From contig JAQFVV010012446.1 in the NCBI GenBank assembly GCA_028023455.1, positions 6,511,501 to 6,575,500 of the forward strand: 64,000 nucleotides of DNA, written 5' to 3'. Shown here piece after piece: positions 1 to 14,100 of the stretch (within the stretch, counting starts at the first letter, position 1; each line of letters begins with the position of its first letter). This stretch comes from Epiperipatus broadwayi. Its lineage: Eukaryota > Onychophora > Udeonychophora > Euonychophora > Peripatidae. The notes under the pieces were generated by a model. It had not been told where the DNA came from and made no database searches. It saw only the letters and a list, made by a program, of their open reading frames with translations. Both the position numbers and the translations under genes were made by a program.

Positions 1-181
1 CTATCAACAATACCCACGATCAGATCGTGGCCCACCTCGGCTGCTAGATTCAAACCCCTACTATCCAAACACTTTATTTGTTTCGAAGTAAACCCCGGGC
101 GCTAGCTAGTCTAAGACTAATGTGTTCGGACAGTAGGCTCATAATCCAGCGCTCGAAACAATCCCTAAACTAGCTCAGTCT
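1..181 (-). mobile_element. tRNA-derived SINE fragment
   Basis: Read on the - strand, this GC-richer patch matches the element at 41.80-42.08 kb block by block. Shared pieces include a GAGCTAG start, AGCGCTGGATTA, a B-box-like GTTTGAATC, the phrase CGAGGTGGGCCAC and a GGTATnnTTGATAG tail. The Pol III-like box and the dispersed copies suggest a tRNA-derived SINE. The copy is cut by the window edge. Confidence 0.55.
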
Positions 182-2005
182 GTTTTATTTTTTTATTCAA
201 TAACAAATTATACAAACTTAGTGGTGAAAAGAATTGATAAAAAGAATTGACCGACAAAATAAGGCTTAAATTTAAAGACAATTTATTAACATTAATTATA
301 CTAACGATAAATACTTTTATAAATTTTTTTAACTAACATAATATTGGTATTTTTTAATCACGCACACACTGACATATATAATAAAGCATTAAACAATATT
401 TGATATTTAGAACACACAAATTAATAGTTCGTTTTTATGTGCTATAGAGTTTTTATAATTCGACTCTTGGAGGATTCACACAAATTTTTACGAATGCGAT
501 GGCTTAGAAAGGAATATAAGAAAAAATGTTATTACCTAGGATTTTTGAAACGGATATAGTACTTGCTGTTTGCTGCTTTTAATGAAGTATATGTAACCGG
601 TTAGATTCGAAGTTTTTCTGCGGAGATTTGATCATTATTAGTTGGTATTATTCCTGGAGACAATTAGATATTGACGGAGATTTTTCAAGCTGTTACAAAG
701 ACATTATTTTCACGGACAGATCTGGATTTGGGATAGAGACAGCCACATGTTTTCTGTGGTTTTAACACTGCATTCTTGGTTGATTCCTAATAAACTGAAC
801 TGTTGTGAACTCAACTAATATCTCTCTGTTATCATTTAACCCGACTAAATGTCCGATAAAAACTTTGGCTTATTTATACATGCCGCATGTTTTTATTTTG
901 ATATCCTTTGGCAATATCTGTTGTCGAAATTCCTTTGATAATCCTTTCACAACGTGTTTTTGAAGATTGTTTAATTAGTAGCCATGCAAACGTGTTGTTT
1001 TTATACTTTTAATTAATAGCCCATCGCTGAATTCTTTACTGATAATCTTCTGTATTCATTTATTTCATCTTAACATTTAATATGCATATACTTATTATAT
1101 TTCAGTCACATGCACATATATAAATTTTATTCTAAAATCAGCACTTGTTTTAAGATGACTTTTTTTCTTTAACTTAAATAAAACGAGATTTATATTTTAA
1201 ACTTGAAAATCAACTTTTAATTTCTTTCCTATTTTTTTTTCAATCCCTTATAACTTTCATGAACAATATTTTCTTTAAACTAACAACAATAATAAAAGAA
1301 TTCTTTACTTATTTGAAAACCAACTTCTTTTAATTTGACGTTTCTAAAGCGAACCCTTTTCCTACTTTTAATTAATTATTTTATAACTTTTATTTCAAAC
1401 TCTTTAACTTTTACATTTTCAAAACAAACTGCAACAAAACACCTTAACTTTTAAATACATATTCTTTTAACGAATAATTTTTGTTTTAATAATTTTTTTT
1501 TCTCAACAAAATTATTATGTGCCAATTTATTGAATTGGTACAATATATATATATATTAAAGTGAGTATATTGCTGGAGAATTCTTCAATACTGAGCTAAA
1601 ATTCTGGTGTGTAAACAAAAATGTCAAATTAAATATTTTATAGTATTTAATTAAAGTATGAAACTCGTCTAAAATTGTTAATATTAAATAAATGAGATTT
1701 GTCCTATTTATGATATCTTCATGGAACTAACTTCTATTTATAAAATAAGATTTATAAATTATGTTGAAATGTATATTTAATTTTATTAAGTTGTTATTAC
1801 AATATAAAATTTTAAAAAAAAGTATTTTTCTTTAAAATCAAAATATATTTTAATGAATCTTATTAGCCAGTCAGCATATATTGTATACATCAGTAAACAA
1901 AACAATAATTGTATGTAACATTCTGAAATGTATGTGCTGGTGTTTGTGTGTGTGTATTTATACTTACACATACAATATAGACATATAAATAATTTTTACT
2001 TTCAG
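182..2005. other. Intron of the VPS13-like gene (3' part), AT-rich
   Basis: This is the downstream part of an intron whose donor lies outside the window. It is AT-rich with many homopolymer runs, TA runs near 1545 and a TG/TA-rich patch near 1940-1965. I see no exon, RNA gene or clear transposon here. It ends in TTTCAG at 2000-2005. Confidence 0.7.
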
Positions 2006-2140
2006 TTGATATCAGAATTCATAGTTTCTACTTTTGCATGTGTATGGATTTCATCTTGTCTCTGAGTGACTTTTTTGTTCAGAAATCTCCCACACAACCA
2101 TGTGTTTCTCCATCTTCATCTCCTGTACCAGAAGAAAAGG
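2006..2140 (+). CDS. VPS13: VPS13-like exon 1 of window
   Basis: The exon is flanked by TTTCAG and GTAAGA. It begins with two bases that finish a codon and ends with one base of the next codon. It encodes DIRIHSFYFCMCMDFILSLS followed by DFF, the 'CMxxDFxLxLxDFF' pattern seen in the VPS13 rod, then a Ser/Pro-rich linker. The other two frames have stops. Confidence 0.9.
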
Positions 2141-5100
2141 GTAAGAAAAAAATTGAATGAACTTTTCAGCATATTTATGATTTCATTGGATATTTGTGCC
2201 AGTCATTTACCATTTTTTTATTAACTTTGTCATTAACCCACAAAATTAATGTCGGGATGATATATTTTATACGATAGTTTAAAATAATTTTATGCTAGAT
2301 TTTGTACAGAAAGTGAATGTTTATTACCGAGAATAAATTAAGAATCTTTAAAAGGAATCTTAATAAAAATTAGAGAAAAATAATTAAATAAATGCAATTA
2401 AAAGTAATCCAAAAAATAATATTAATCTTATATCTTAATTATTTCATCAAAACTAAATAATAGTAAAAAAGCAAATAGACAGAGGGGTGGGGGCTTGAAT
2501 GAAAAGTTTTAAAATAAATAATTGACACCATTAATGAAATCCAATATTGTAGAGTTCTAATAACAGTATAAATAGCTGAGGAAACTACAGATGAATTTTA
2601 TGCATTTACAGTTGCCATTTATTAGATAAAATGATACATAATGTTAGAAAAATAGTCATAAGATGTATCTATTTATATGTAATTCTAAGAATTTTAACTA
2701 GATCGTAAATAAAACACGACTTCTCAAGTATGTAATACTTATGATATAAACCCGCATTTCCCAAACTTATTCTATCATGGAACACTTTGATTTTTGTAAT
2801 AGAAAGGTAGGTTTGGATTTTCAGTTTTAATGACAACATAAATAAGTATAAGAGTTAAAAAAACAAAATAAACATTTATTCTAAAATTTTAGTTATACAA
2901 AACGGAATTCTTGAAAATAATAAACAATAACAAAAAAAAAAACAAATAGCAATAAATAATCAATAGAGCTTTTAATGACTTGGATGGTTTTGGGTTTATG
3001 AATTACAAATTTCTATAATATCATGGAATACTTACTGACCTTCTACGGAACACCAGTGTTCCACAGAATATAATTTGGGAAAGACTGATATAAACCTTTT
3101 CATGGAATAACCAATTCCCAAATGTTTCTGTGATAATTCATTATTTTCAAAGAATCATTTAAAATGAATTTGTGGATAATGTCCTTTCTTATATCAGTGT
3201 CACTCTTCTTGCCAAATAAAACATGACCTATTAATTGCTATTGATAGCCCTTATCTGATAAATAGATTGGCAGTGATATAAGAAAGGGGCATTATTTTCA
3301 AGTTCGTTTTAAAATTATTCTTTGAGAATCTTGCTTTTCAATCATCATAATAACATTTCGGACTGGGTTATTTTCTGAATGGATTTCTATTTATGTGTGT
3401 GCTTGTAGACAATTATTCATAATTTTGTTATATTTTTATCTAAGTTAACAAAATAAAAATATGTATTTAAAGTCTCATTTTAAAACTTTATATAAATAAT
3501 TTTATTGTCTTAGCACCTCCACCTGCACCAGCACCACCAGTTCGTCCAACATCGTCCCTAGCCATCCAGTTGAAAGTTGAACAGCCGGAGATTATATTAG
3601 TAGAAAATGCCGATGATGTCAACACTAAAGCATTTATCATGAAAGTAAGTTTTTATCCACATTAATAAAAGTGAAGAGCTCTATTGGGTCTAGTTGGTGC
3701 ATCCACTGACTATATCATGTTCTGGGTTCAAATCTCGACTAAATAAATATTGAAATTTTTTCGTGGTTCAGCCAGGCTTAGGAGATGTTTCTTCTCCAGG
3801 TAACTGGTCTACAGCCAACAAAACTAATCACCTAGTATTGATTAGTAAATGGGTAATCTAGCTATTTTTAATTAGAGTGTAAAACAAGGATGGAAAACTG
3901 TTCAAACTCTCACTACCCAGAAATTGCAATGCCTGAAGAGTTCATTTTTTCTCAACAACTATTTTTTTAATGGGTAATAAGAGCCCTGCAGTGGGCTCTT
4001 TAAAATTTATTTTTACATATATATATATTTAATACATTAAAGATTAGTACCAATTATGTGATTTTCGTATGTAAATCACATTACCACAACCCTCATGCTT
4101 AAATACGTCAATAGAATATTATCAATCTGTTGTCACAGCAACACTACAATTAGATAGTAAGTGGCATTTTTACTTAATTGTAGCATTGCCTTAATAACAG
4201 ATTTTTAATATTCTATTGCTTTATTTAAACATAAAGGGTGTGGTGATTTGATTTATATGTATGTGTGATAGCAATATGAAACTCATTAAAATGTAAGTAA
4301 TAGGATATTTATTATTCATGGTAAAAATATAATTTAAAAATTATATAACAATAAATATTTAATTGTTCCCTCATAATATGTTTTTAATCTGTCGTTAACA
4401 CATAAGCTATTTTCAATAATGTCTAATGTAGGCCCAATCTTTATTTGAATGCAGAGCTACCTGTTTTCTTTTGTTTTGTTTTTTTTGAAATTGCTGTTGG
4501 CAATAAATAAATTTATTATTTGATCAAGATAAAAGTAACTTATTTCTCTTATGTTTCATTTTCAAAGTAAAACAGATAAATATAAAACGTGAACTTTACA
4601 ATTATGAGAATAATCGAAGAATGTAAATTATGAAGGGTAGCTTATTTTTAGCTATTATTTCCTTACGTTAGAATATAATAATGATCATATTAAACTATAT
4701 AAAGGAAGTAGATAGGTAGATATTTATCGTAATAGAAGGATTATCTGGATCTCAGTAGACAAAGGTGGTGAATGGTTTTTTAAATACTTAGATATACATG
4801 CAAAACCCATTGAATCAAATTTATACATTAAACATTTTGTTGATCCGGAGTTTAATATTTCAAATAGAAATAAAATGAGATGTCTAAAAAATTTGGTGAT
4901 ACCAGAACATGATGCCTCTTTATCAATTAAACCAGTTATTAATGACCCAAGAAAAAACTAATACTGTATATAAGAAATTAAATGTACATATTTTTAATGC
5001 ATAAAAATATTTTTTTAGCAACGAAACCATAGGGCCGTTTTCATATTTTGCATATGAATAAAAATATGTTTCATTTACAGGAAAATGAAAATAATATATG

Positions 5101-8100
5101 TTTTAGCAAACTCAAAGTAAGTTATAGCATATCTTGTTCCATATTTCGCATAATAAGGAAAAACATATTTCATTTAGAAGAAAATGATATTTCAGCTAGT
5201 TGAAAGCAGTCCACATAATGGCATATTTCGTATTTTGCATGATAAATAAAAACATATTTCATTTATGAGAAAATAATGTATGTTTTCACAAGTTAAAAAT
5301 ATTCCATGGCAATTGTGAACTCTGATATTTCACATTCACTTGTACCCACTCTGCATTCCATTCCCTTACAAACTCATTTTTTAGTTTTTTTGCTATTCTT
5401 TTATTCCTCTTCCCCCACTGCCTCACATTAACATTATAATACTTTCCATTCTTATTTCTCTTCTTAATATATAAATTTTTCTACCCTTTTAATTTTCTCG
5501 GCCATTTTTTAAGTTTACCCTTTTTATGTCTTAATTTTATTCTATTTCATTTTTTTTTAATAACTATTTTATTAACTTCCCTTATTTTCTATCGTTTGTT
5601 TCTTAGTATCCTCTTTATACTTTCTACATGCATTCTTTCTTTCTCTTACACTTTTTAAAGTATTTTTGTTTAATCTTTTAAGTTCTAAGTAAACAGTCAT
5701 TTACAACTTCATTCATGCTATCAATCCATCCATTGTAAATTTTAAATTCATAGTTTTTCATAATATTTCTAAGATAAAGTCTTTTATTCTCACTACTTTT
5801 ACGGCATCTAGTGTGATGACTTGCTGGCCATAGATATCTTAATGACTTTATTTCTAAGATATTACTAAACTTGCCTACTTGATGAATCGGCTTAAATTTG
5901 GCAATATTCTATTCTTATACAGTGCTATATAAAACTACTTTGAATTTTTTTTTTAGTGGACTGAAATTGATAAAAAGATCTTTGTCATTTTATTTTTTTA
6001 TATATGTATATATAATATCCAATGCCAGAAGCTAAACTATTCAATGTAACAGCGATTCATAATTAAATCATTAGTCACAATTAAATTACAGATTCACTAT
6101 CAATAGTTTCCCTATCAAGACAAATTTCTCAATGTAAAGTAACACAAAACATATATATATATTGTCCTATTTCCCCATTATTCAAACTCGCATTCCAATT
6201 CCTTTTAATATTTATAAGTTCTTTTGACGTTAAACAATTCAAAACAAAGCAAAACTCCATATAGTAGTGCCATCTTGTGCTAACAAGAACAATCAATGGA
6301 TGCCAGAAGGCTTATGCATAAAATCCCTATCTAGTGCCTACTCATCCAATATCCCCAGACTAGTTTCTGGCTTGTGGCCTTCATCAGTGAGGAGCCTTGG
6401 ATCTGAGAGCACTGTAGTGCTCTCAGATCTCCTCACTGATGAAGGCCACAATCCAGAAACTAGTCTGGGGATATTGGATGAGTAGGCACTAGATAGGGAT
6501 TTTATGCATAAGCCTTCTGGCATCCATTGATTGCTCTTGTTAGCACAAGATGGCACTACTATATGGAGAGTTTGGCTTTGTTTTGAATTGTTTAATAACA
6601 ATTATGTGCTAGTATGAGATAGTGATCATGTGATTCTTTTAACGTTAAAGGTACTTAGAAATGGGAATTTGAATTATGAGAAAATAGATATTTTGCATTT
6701 AAGAAGTTTATCTTGCAGGAAAATCACTTGTCCGATGATTTAATTGTGAATTGATGTGATTGTGCTCCTAATCTTCTCTCTCCCTTGTTTAGATCAAAAT
6801 AAATTAGTTTATACCACAGTAGTAGAGAAATTTTAAAACTGTTACTTTTAATTTAACTTTCTACTCGGTACATTAAGAAAATTGTACTTTGTTTAATAGA
6901 ATGTTAGAATAGTACATGTATAAATGTGTGTGTGTGTGTAAATTACATGAATTTTCTGAATGCGTCATTTTTTTTTTTTTATTAAATGTAGTGATTTAGT
7001 AATGTATTGCTCATGATTGTTTTTTTCCATATATTGTTTTACAATACAATTTATCCAAACCACTTCAAACATTTTTTAGCAAAACCCTTTATTTGTACGT
7101 ATATACATACACCTACGTTTTGACAGCCCTGCATATTTAAGTGAACTGGCTCAGAAGATGACTACAGGACAGTCGAAATGTAAGTGTATGTATATATCAG
7201 GGGTCCCCAACCCTATGCCCGGGGGCACCATGGTGCCCGCAGACCATTTTACGTGTGCCCGCCGCTATCCGAACACGATAAAAAATTATTTATCTGATAC
7301 AAATAAATTTAATTTTTAAAATTTCTTATAAATTATTGTATTATATTGTAATCAAATTGTAGGGCATTCTATACTTTTACAGTGTAAAAATATAAACGTT
7401 AATTATATGTTAAAATTTTATTTTTGAATTAAATATTTTTTTGTACATTATGTGTATTATTAACAATATCCAACTATAAATTTACATTGAAAAAATAAAT
7501 GGTGCCCGCCACCTCGCCGGTATTATAGAATGTGCTCTTAAGTGCAAAAAGGTTGGGGACCCCTGGTATACATGTACAAATAAAGGGTTATGGTAAAAAG
7601 TGTTTGAAGTGATTTGGATAAATTGTATTTATATAAGCTATTACAGAAAAATAAAGAAAAATGTGATTTTGGTAATATTGTTTTACGATATTTGTTTTCA
7701 GATGGAACTTATGTTTAAAATAAAAAATACTCCTGACCTACAAAGCTTGATGGGAAGTATTACTGGAATTCAGATTTTCTCATGCGTATTTGCAGAGCAT
7801 TTGAGAACTGATACAACATCACAAGTAAGTTGAATTAGTTTATGTGTTGATTATATATTTATTAAACAAACAAAAAAAAAATAGTTAGAAAATATTATTT
7901 TTCAATTAATTTATTTTCTCCACTTATATTTGAATCGTTTAATATTTTACAAATTTTAATCTACATTTCAACTTTATTTTACAGTCATTATCAAGAGTTA
8001 TATATTCTTAAGCATCTTTTCATATGCAGCGTTAATAATAGTACCTATAGTATTAATGTAAATCCTATTCTTAGCAAAGTTATAACTAAAAAAGTATTTA

Positions 8101-11100
8101 AATGAACTTGCAATTAAAGCCCACCTTTCGTTATAACAATGACAGTCAATTTAGATCGGTCAAAATAGATTGGTATTGATATGATGGGGCCATTATTTAC
8201 AAGTTCATTTAAATGATTTTTTTTTGGATGGGGGGGGGGGTCTAACTTGTGAATTATCTTAGTAATATATTTGAATTTGTTTGTTCTGAGAATAGATTTA
8301 TATTTTCAGCATTACATATTTGATAACCATATAAATATTTATTTGCTCATTAAAAGCCATTACGATTAATGTAAATCACAAATGGCTAATCTGTCACTTC
8401 CTTAATTTAGCTGTAATGTTTATATAAATACAATTTGTGCACCTTACTTCAAACATTTTGTAACAAGAAAATTTTATTATGTATATATGCACACACAATC
8501 TGATGTTTCGACCATCCTGCAGTCTTCCTCAGAGTTATGATATAATGATGAATAAAATAAATATATAAATAGTACAATAAATGAATGTTATTGATAAAAA
8601 AGTAAGTATAACCAAATATGATAAAAGTAAAATAAATTGAATGTGATAAATTATATCTCTATATAGCATATAGTTTAGTTATTTATCACAAAAATTTTAA
8701 CCATTAGCCTACTACATCATAAAGTTATAACATGAAATATGACTGTTTCGTACCTTTGTCAATCATCTTTGCTGCTCCTTCTGCCATCACGAAATCTTGC
8801 AAAACACTTGAAAATATTTTTGTGATTTTGACTAAATTTCTGTACACAGTTTACATCATTTGAAACATTTCAGTAGCAGTTGTTGCATAATTTAAAACAA
8901 AATTTAATGTTAATGTATTGTTCCATGATGGAATTAAGATACGAAAATATTTCATGTTGTAACTTGTGACTGGGGAGCTCTAGCCAATGTCTTAAAATTT
9001 TTGTTGTGAATAGTTAAAATTATTTTGCTATGTAACGTATGTATATTAATGATGTCACTGCAAGCAGTTTGGAGAAAGAACCAGTCATCTTTTTACTGGG
9101 ACAAATGTCTTAAATATTTCAATGGTGAGAGTAATAGATTTAAGAGTTATAGGTTTCTGAATTGATTCCCAACTGAAAATTAAAAAAAGAAAAAAAATCT
9201 CACTTTGGTCAGTCAAAGGAATGCTTAATCCATTAATTTGGTATGTTAATATGACTTGATGACTCGACTGACTATATGATTTTTACTAACGTCACATGCT
9301 TTCAAATGCAGTTATTTTCAATCTCCTTTAGAACATATATTAGATTTAACTCATTCCTCTATTTGCACCACAGTTACCATCATTTAGCATATGCTTTAGT
9401 AATCAATAGATGCCAGATGGTAGGCTAAAGCTTATACGAGATGCATAACTGTGATGAGAACAGAAGAATTAACTAATGAACAGTGATTGCTAAGGTCATA
9501 TGATGTCTTATTAGTCATATGATGTTTTATTGGTTATATATTAGATTTGTAATATATATTCCCTGCTTACAGTTTCTAAGAATTCGTAATATTAACACAT
9601 AGTAAATTGAAAAAATTTTGCGAACTTTAATACGTGAAAGAAAATAATGGATGTAAAAGTGAATAGAAAAACATCGTAATGCTCTCAAACTAAGATGCTT
9701 CATATTGGCCTATATAATTAAATTGTAGGTTTAAAACTAAGACAGTGACTCATCTTTTCAAAAGACTATCTTGTGTTTGAGTTTGAGAATATCTTCATTA
9801 CTCCACATGACACCGTTGAGCTATTATAAGATCAGTACATGTGATCTCTGCATTTAATAAATAAATATGAATATTATATAATTGACAAAACAAATATGCA
9901 AAACAAATTTTACTGGAATAATATTAACTGAAACACACAGGCTTATTATATACCTGTGTCTATATATGTAATATATAGGGTATATGAGCACCGACTTTCA
10001 CATGACCCACCACTCTCCACACTATCTCATAACACTGATACACTTGAACAGATATATGTTGAAAAGATAAATAATCACCAATATACGTATTTCATGCTAA
10101 ACCAGCAATCATTAGTTGGTCCAGATTACCATCTCTACACATATATACTATAAGTGCTCAGATATATATTAAAATAGCCAATCCTCATACTTTAATGGAC
10201 AGGCTTCAGTCTACTCCAACTCTTCAACCATCCATCCAATTGAAAATCTGATGATGGAATGCTCAAAGGCCACTTTCAACATATATGTGTTCAAGTGTAT
10301 CAGTGTTATGAGATAGTGTGGAGAGTGGCGGGTCGTGTGAAAGTCTGTGCTTGTATACCCTATATATGGAATAATATTGTAAAAATTACATTAAAAATAA
10401 ACTAGCATTTGGCTACCTTTTTTTTTTTTAAATCACATTTGGATTATAAAACAAGTAAATATTTTTTAACACGCCTACTTTTCTTAACAAAGATTTCTAT
10501 ATTAATTCTGTATGTTTATTAATGCTTATTTTTACTTGATTAATTACAGTTAGAATGCAAGTAGTTGCTTTTGTTAATTGTAAATATGCATTAACCATTA
10601 TAAATACATTTTAAAAATTATGTATACTTATTTGTTTCTCTCTTTTTTTAAAAAACCACAGATTCTCAATCCGTGTGATATTTCTCTGGTCCTAAGTGCT
10701 CCCTTTGGCCAAGGGCAACATATAGATATAAATATTAGTGAATTTATTCTCAGCATTTCTCCAGACACCATCAAAACTGCAGTAGCCATTATGGGAACCT
10801 TTGGCCATCAACCAGTAAGTGAAATAAAATTTGCATAACTTTATGCCCCCTAAACATTATTTGCTGATTGCAAAAAACTTTGCATTTATTTGTAGACCGA
10901 AGAAGAATTGAAAAAAGCATTGGAATCTCCCGATTTTTCAGATCTATGGGTCACAAAAAAGATTCAAGATTGTGATTTATGGTACACCCAGTTAAGTAAG
11001 TAGTAACCTATCTTTTTATTATCGTACATATACATTTATAGGCTCATTCTTACATTCCCGATAAGGAAAAAAATTATGCCAGAAGGTTTCTGAGATATGT

Positions 11101-14100
11101 ATCAACAATCACCCTTCTTCTATTTGATCAAGTTGCATGCATTCTCCAAATGGCACATAACATTGTTTTGGGTTTATTGGTGTGCGTGATATAAATTACT
11201 TTATAAATGGATATTTTTTAAAAAGCACTTTTCCACAACTATCACCTTTTATTAAATATACAAACGATTATTAATATTTTTTTTTTATATTCTGTATGAT
11301 CTAGTGCAGATTTGGCAAACTTTTTAACACAAAGGGCCATTTTGGTTAAATATCCCTCTTCCCCCCATATCCCTCTTTCCCCCCATATCCCTCTTTCTCT
11401 CCATTAACGAGTCACAAGGGAAGAGTTGAAAAATATGTCCCTGAAAATTACGAATTTCTGTAATGGCTACAGATATATTTGAACATTTATTTTAGTAATA
11501 GAATTCATATTCATCCTAATGAAAATACAAATTCTCTTAAAAATAAAAGAAATAAAAACAAAAAATTACTTTGACAGATTGATTTATTTACAAATTTTCA
11601 ATATTTAAATATTCATCATAAACAATAATTATTATTCAAAAACTGAATTCAAGAAACAATGTTGTAATGCACATTTTTTCTCCCATATGGTCATTAAAAT
11701 ATTTATTTACAAATTACAAGAGAAGTAAAAAATGTTATGTTTATTATGATAAGAAGAGCCATGAGATTGGGATCAAAACACATTAGACTTGCAAGCCATA
11801 ATTTTCAGATTCCTGGTCTAGTGCATTGATGAAGTAACAGATTCTGGAATTTAAAATCTGCAGATCGTGCTCAGTTTGTCCTTTGTGGCATTTGAACTTT
11901 TTATAAACTTCCAAGCAGTAGAGCCATTTGATCATTATTATTATTGAATTAGAAATTATTATATCTTATTTAACCTTAAATATAGAATTTAAATTTAATA
12001 AAATTTAAATATATATTATTTTTTATATTCTTTATTTCATTTTATTTGCATTGATAAAATTATAAAACCATCTTTTTTGTAACACTATGATAACTTTTAT
12101 TTTATTTTTTACTCAATCAGAATAGCAGTTTCGACTGCCCTACAGTCTTTTTCAGAGCTTTAAAGAAGGCTGTTGGGCAGTCGAAACTTGATTGAGCAAA
12201 CTATAAAATAAGTGTTGTTATAATGATAAAAGAAAGATGGCTCATTTAATATTTTTTATAGGTGCTTGTCTTATAGCTAAAGATGCCGTTGGATGGCGCC
12301 GTTTTCATGCTAAAACTATAAAATATGAACATTCACGGGCCGTTGATTTTAATAATTTTTCTGTGCTTTTTTGTAATGCGAAAATAAAAACAAAACAAAA
12401 TCATCTTTTTTAAATATTATTTTTTATTAACGTATACAATTTAAATGATAATAATAAATGTAAAATAAAATCAACAAATTACAATTTGATTCGTGTTTTT
12501 TATATCGTATACTTTTTAAATTGTATTACGGCTTTTTTTTATCAATTTTCTATCGGATATTTTTTTACTTGTGTTACGGCTTTTTTTTAATCAATTTTCT
12601 ATCAGATATTTTTTTACTTGTGTTACGACTTTTTTTGTTGTTGTTTAACTAAAAAATAATAAGCGTAATAAAAGTAAAAGTTGTTACGGTTAGATTTAGG
12701 GTTAGGTTTAGGGTTAGGGTTAGTTTTAGGGTTAGTGTTCTGTTGTTTGTAATGCTAAAATAAAAAAATTCAAAATCGTAACTGTTCTCGGACAAAAGAA
12801 AGAAACTCAAACTTTTTTAAACAACAACAAACACATACAAATGTCTTCTTTACTTATTAAACATGTTTATAATATTTGCTTTTTATGAAATTTACAAAAA
12901 AACCTGTATATTTGGACTTTTCTTACTGGATATTTTTTTCGTAACGCTCTTTTTTACTTCAAAAATATACATACGGTAGAATCTTCTTTGTCTCGTGGAA
13001 TGTTACTAACAGTACGTTACTTGACACGTTACCTAATTGCAACTCAATACAAACATAGATATTTAACATTTTTACAAATAAATGTTCAATAAAGTACGTT
13101 GTAAAAAGTCTTATAATTATTGCTTTAAAAAATCTGAACATTTCAACAGTTTAAAATAAAAAAAAATCCAATCAAAACAACATTTCAATACAATTCAAAT
13201 ACAAACTCTCTCATCAAGCTGTAATTATTTTATAAATTGTGCGAATTCGGAAAATGTATTTGCTGTACTGCGACGCGACATAGCAGCCTGCATTCTGTAG
13301 CACAACAAAAAAGTTGTATTATAGAAAATGCGGGTTCGAACGTGTCGGCCACGGAAACAGCATTTTTATGTGTTTTGGCGCGAAAACCGCACCATAGAGC
13401 GGCATCTTTAGCTAAAAGATGAGTACCTTTTTATATATCTTAACCTTTCACCTTTTTTTACATCTGTGCCACAATCTTCTTTATAATTAACGGCTAACTC
13501 ATACTTGAATGAAATATAAAGTTTGGAATTTACTAATAAAAAAAAGATTGATAATTATTGACACAATGTACTGTGTACATTTATTGATTTTTTTAAAAAA
13601 TTATAATATATAATATTAAATATTTTATTTGATAGCTAACGAAGCTTCTGAACCTTCCATAGCACTCTCTGATGAAATTATCGATGTGCCACAAATAAGA
13701 GGAGATCAGGTAAAAAAAATTATTGCAATTGGTTTTGGGTTTTTTTTTCTTCTATATTAGTTGATAAATAAGTTGTCTCCTACTTCATTTGAATATTTAA
13801 TTTTTTTTTTTGAAAATTGCATAATCAATACTTTTTTTATTAGTGATGTGATTGCTTATCAGTAAAGATCACATGTGTCCTCAAGGTATATCTGTCTATA
13901 TTAGACATTTCCATCTCCACAGTAGGCGCTGTGAAAAAAACGTTCAAAGTGAAATACTTTAAATTGCAAGGTCACTTAACATAGCTTCATTATCACTCTT
14001 TGTACATTAACCTCGGATTACAAATTATAATTCCTTTTTTTTTTTTTTTTTTAAATAATTCAAGTTGTTAAGTTATAGAAGTCTTTAATCTACTTTATGA

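Larger units (their letters stand above)
2141..3513. other. Intron 1
   Basis: GTAAGA...TTAG intron, 1,373 bp. It contains a complete hAT-type MITE (2752-3087) and an adjoining hairpin repeat (3140-3345). The rest is AT-rich with no other signal. Confidence 0.85.
3645..7701. other. Intron 2, repeat-rich
   Basis: A 4,057-bp GT-AG intron. It holds a SINE-like patch (3676-3800), two decayed coding fragments (4716-4961 and 5293-5908), a degenerate triple repeat (5038-5300), a 366-bp foldback element (6230-6595) and a nested MITE pair (7045-7628). The remaining sequence is AT-rich and unassigned. Confidence 0.8.
7825..10661. other. Intron 3, repeat-rich
   Basis: 2,837 bp, GT-AG. It holds a hairpin repeat (8085-8260), one arm of a family C hairpin (8440-8550), a decayed foldback A fragment (about 9370-9480, with CAATAGATGCCAGATGG) and foldback element B (9972-10368). 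The remainder is AT-rich. Confidence 0.8.
10996..13635. other. Intron 5, repeat-rich
   Basis: 2,640 bp, GT-AG. It contains a C-rich minisatellite (11345-11400), a SINE relic (11820-11940), a family C hairpin (12068-12240) and copy 1 of a 1,167-bp TIR element (12261-13427). The other parts are AT-rich without features. Confidence 0.8.

Noticed and set aside
3676-3800. tRNA gene
   Set aside because: A B box is present but the stems do not pair and other decayed copies exist; a SINE is the better call.
6267-6601. Open frames on both strands encoding nearly the same peptide
   Set aside because: They arise from the palindrome; each strand reads the same arm. No gene.
7600-7833. An ATG-started frame covering exon 3
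   Set aside because: The upstream part is intron and ends in TTTTCAG; only 7702-7824 is coding, as part of VPS13.
12689-12736. A true interstitial telomere
   Set aside because: The same tract is at the equivalent site of the second transposon copy, so it is part of the element.
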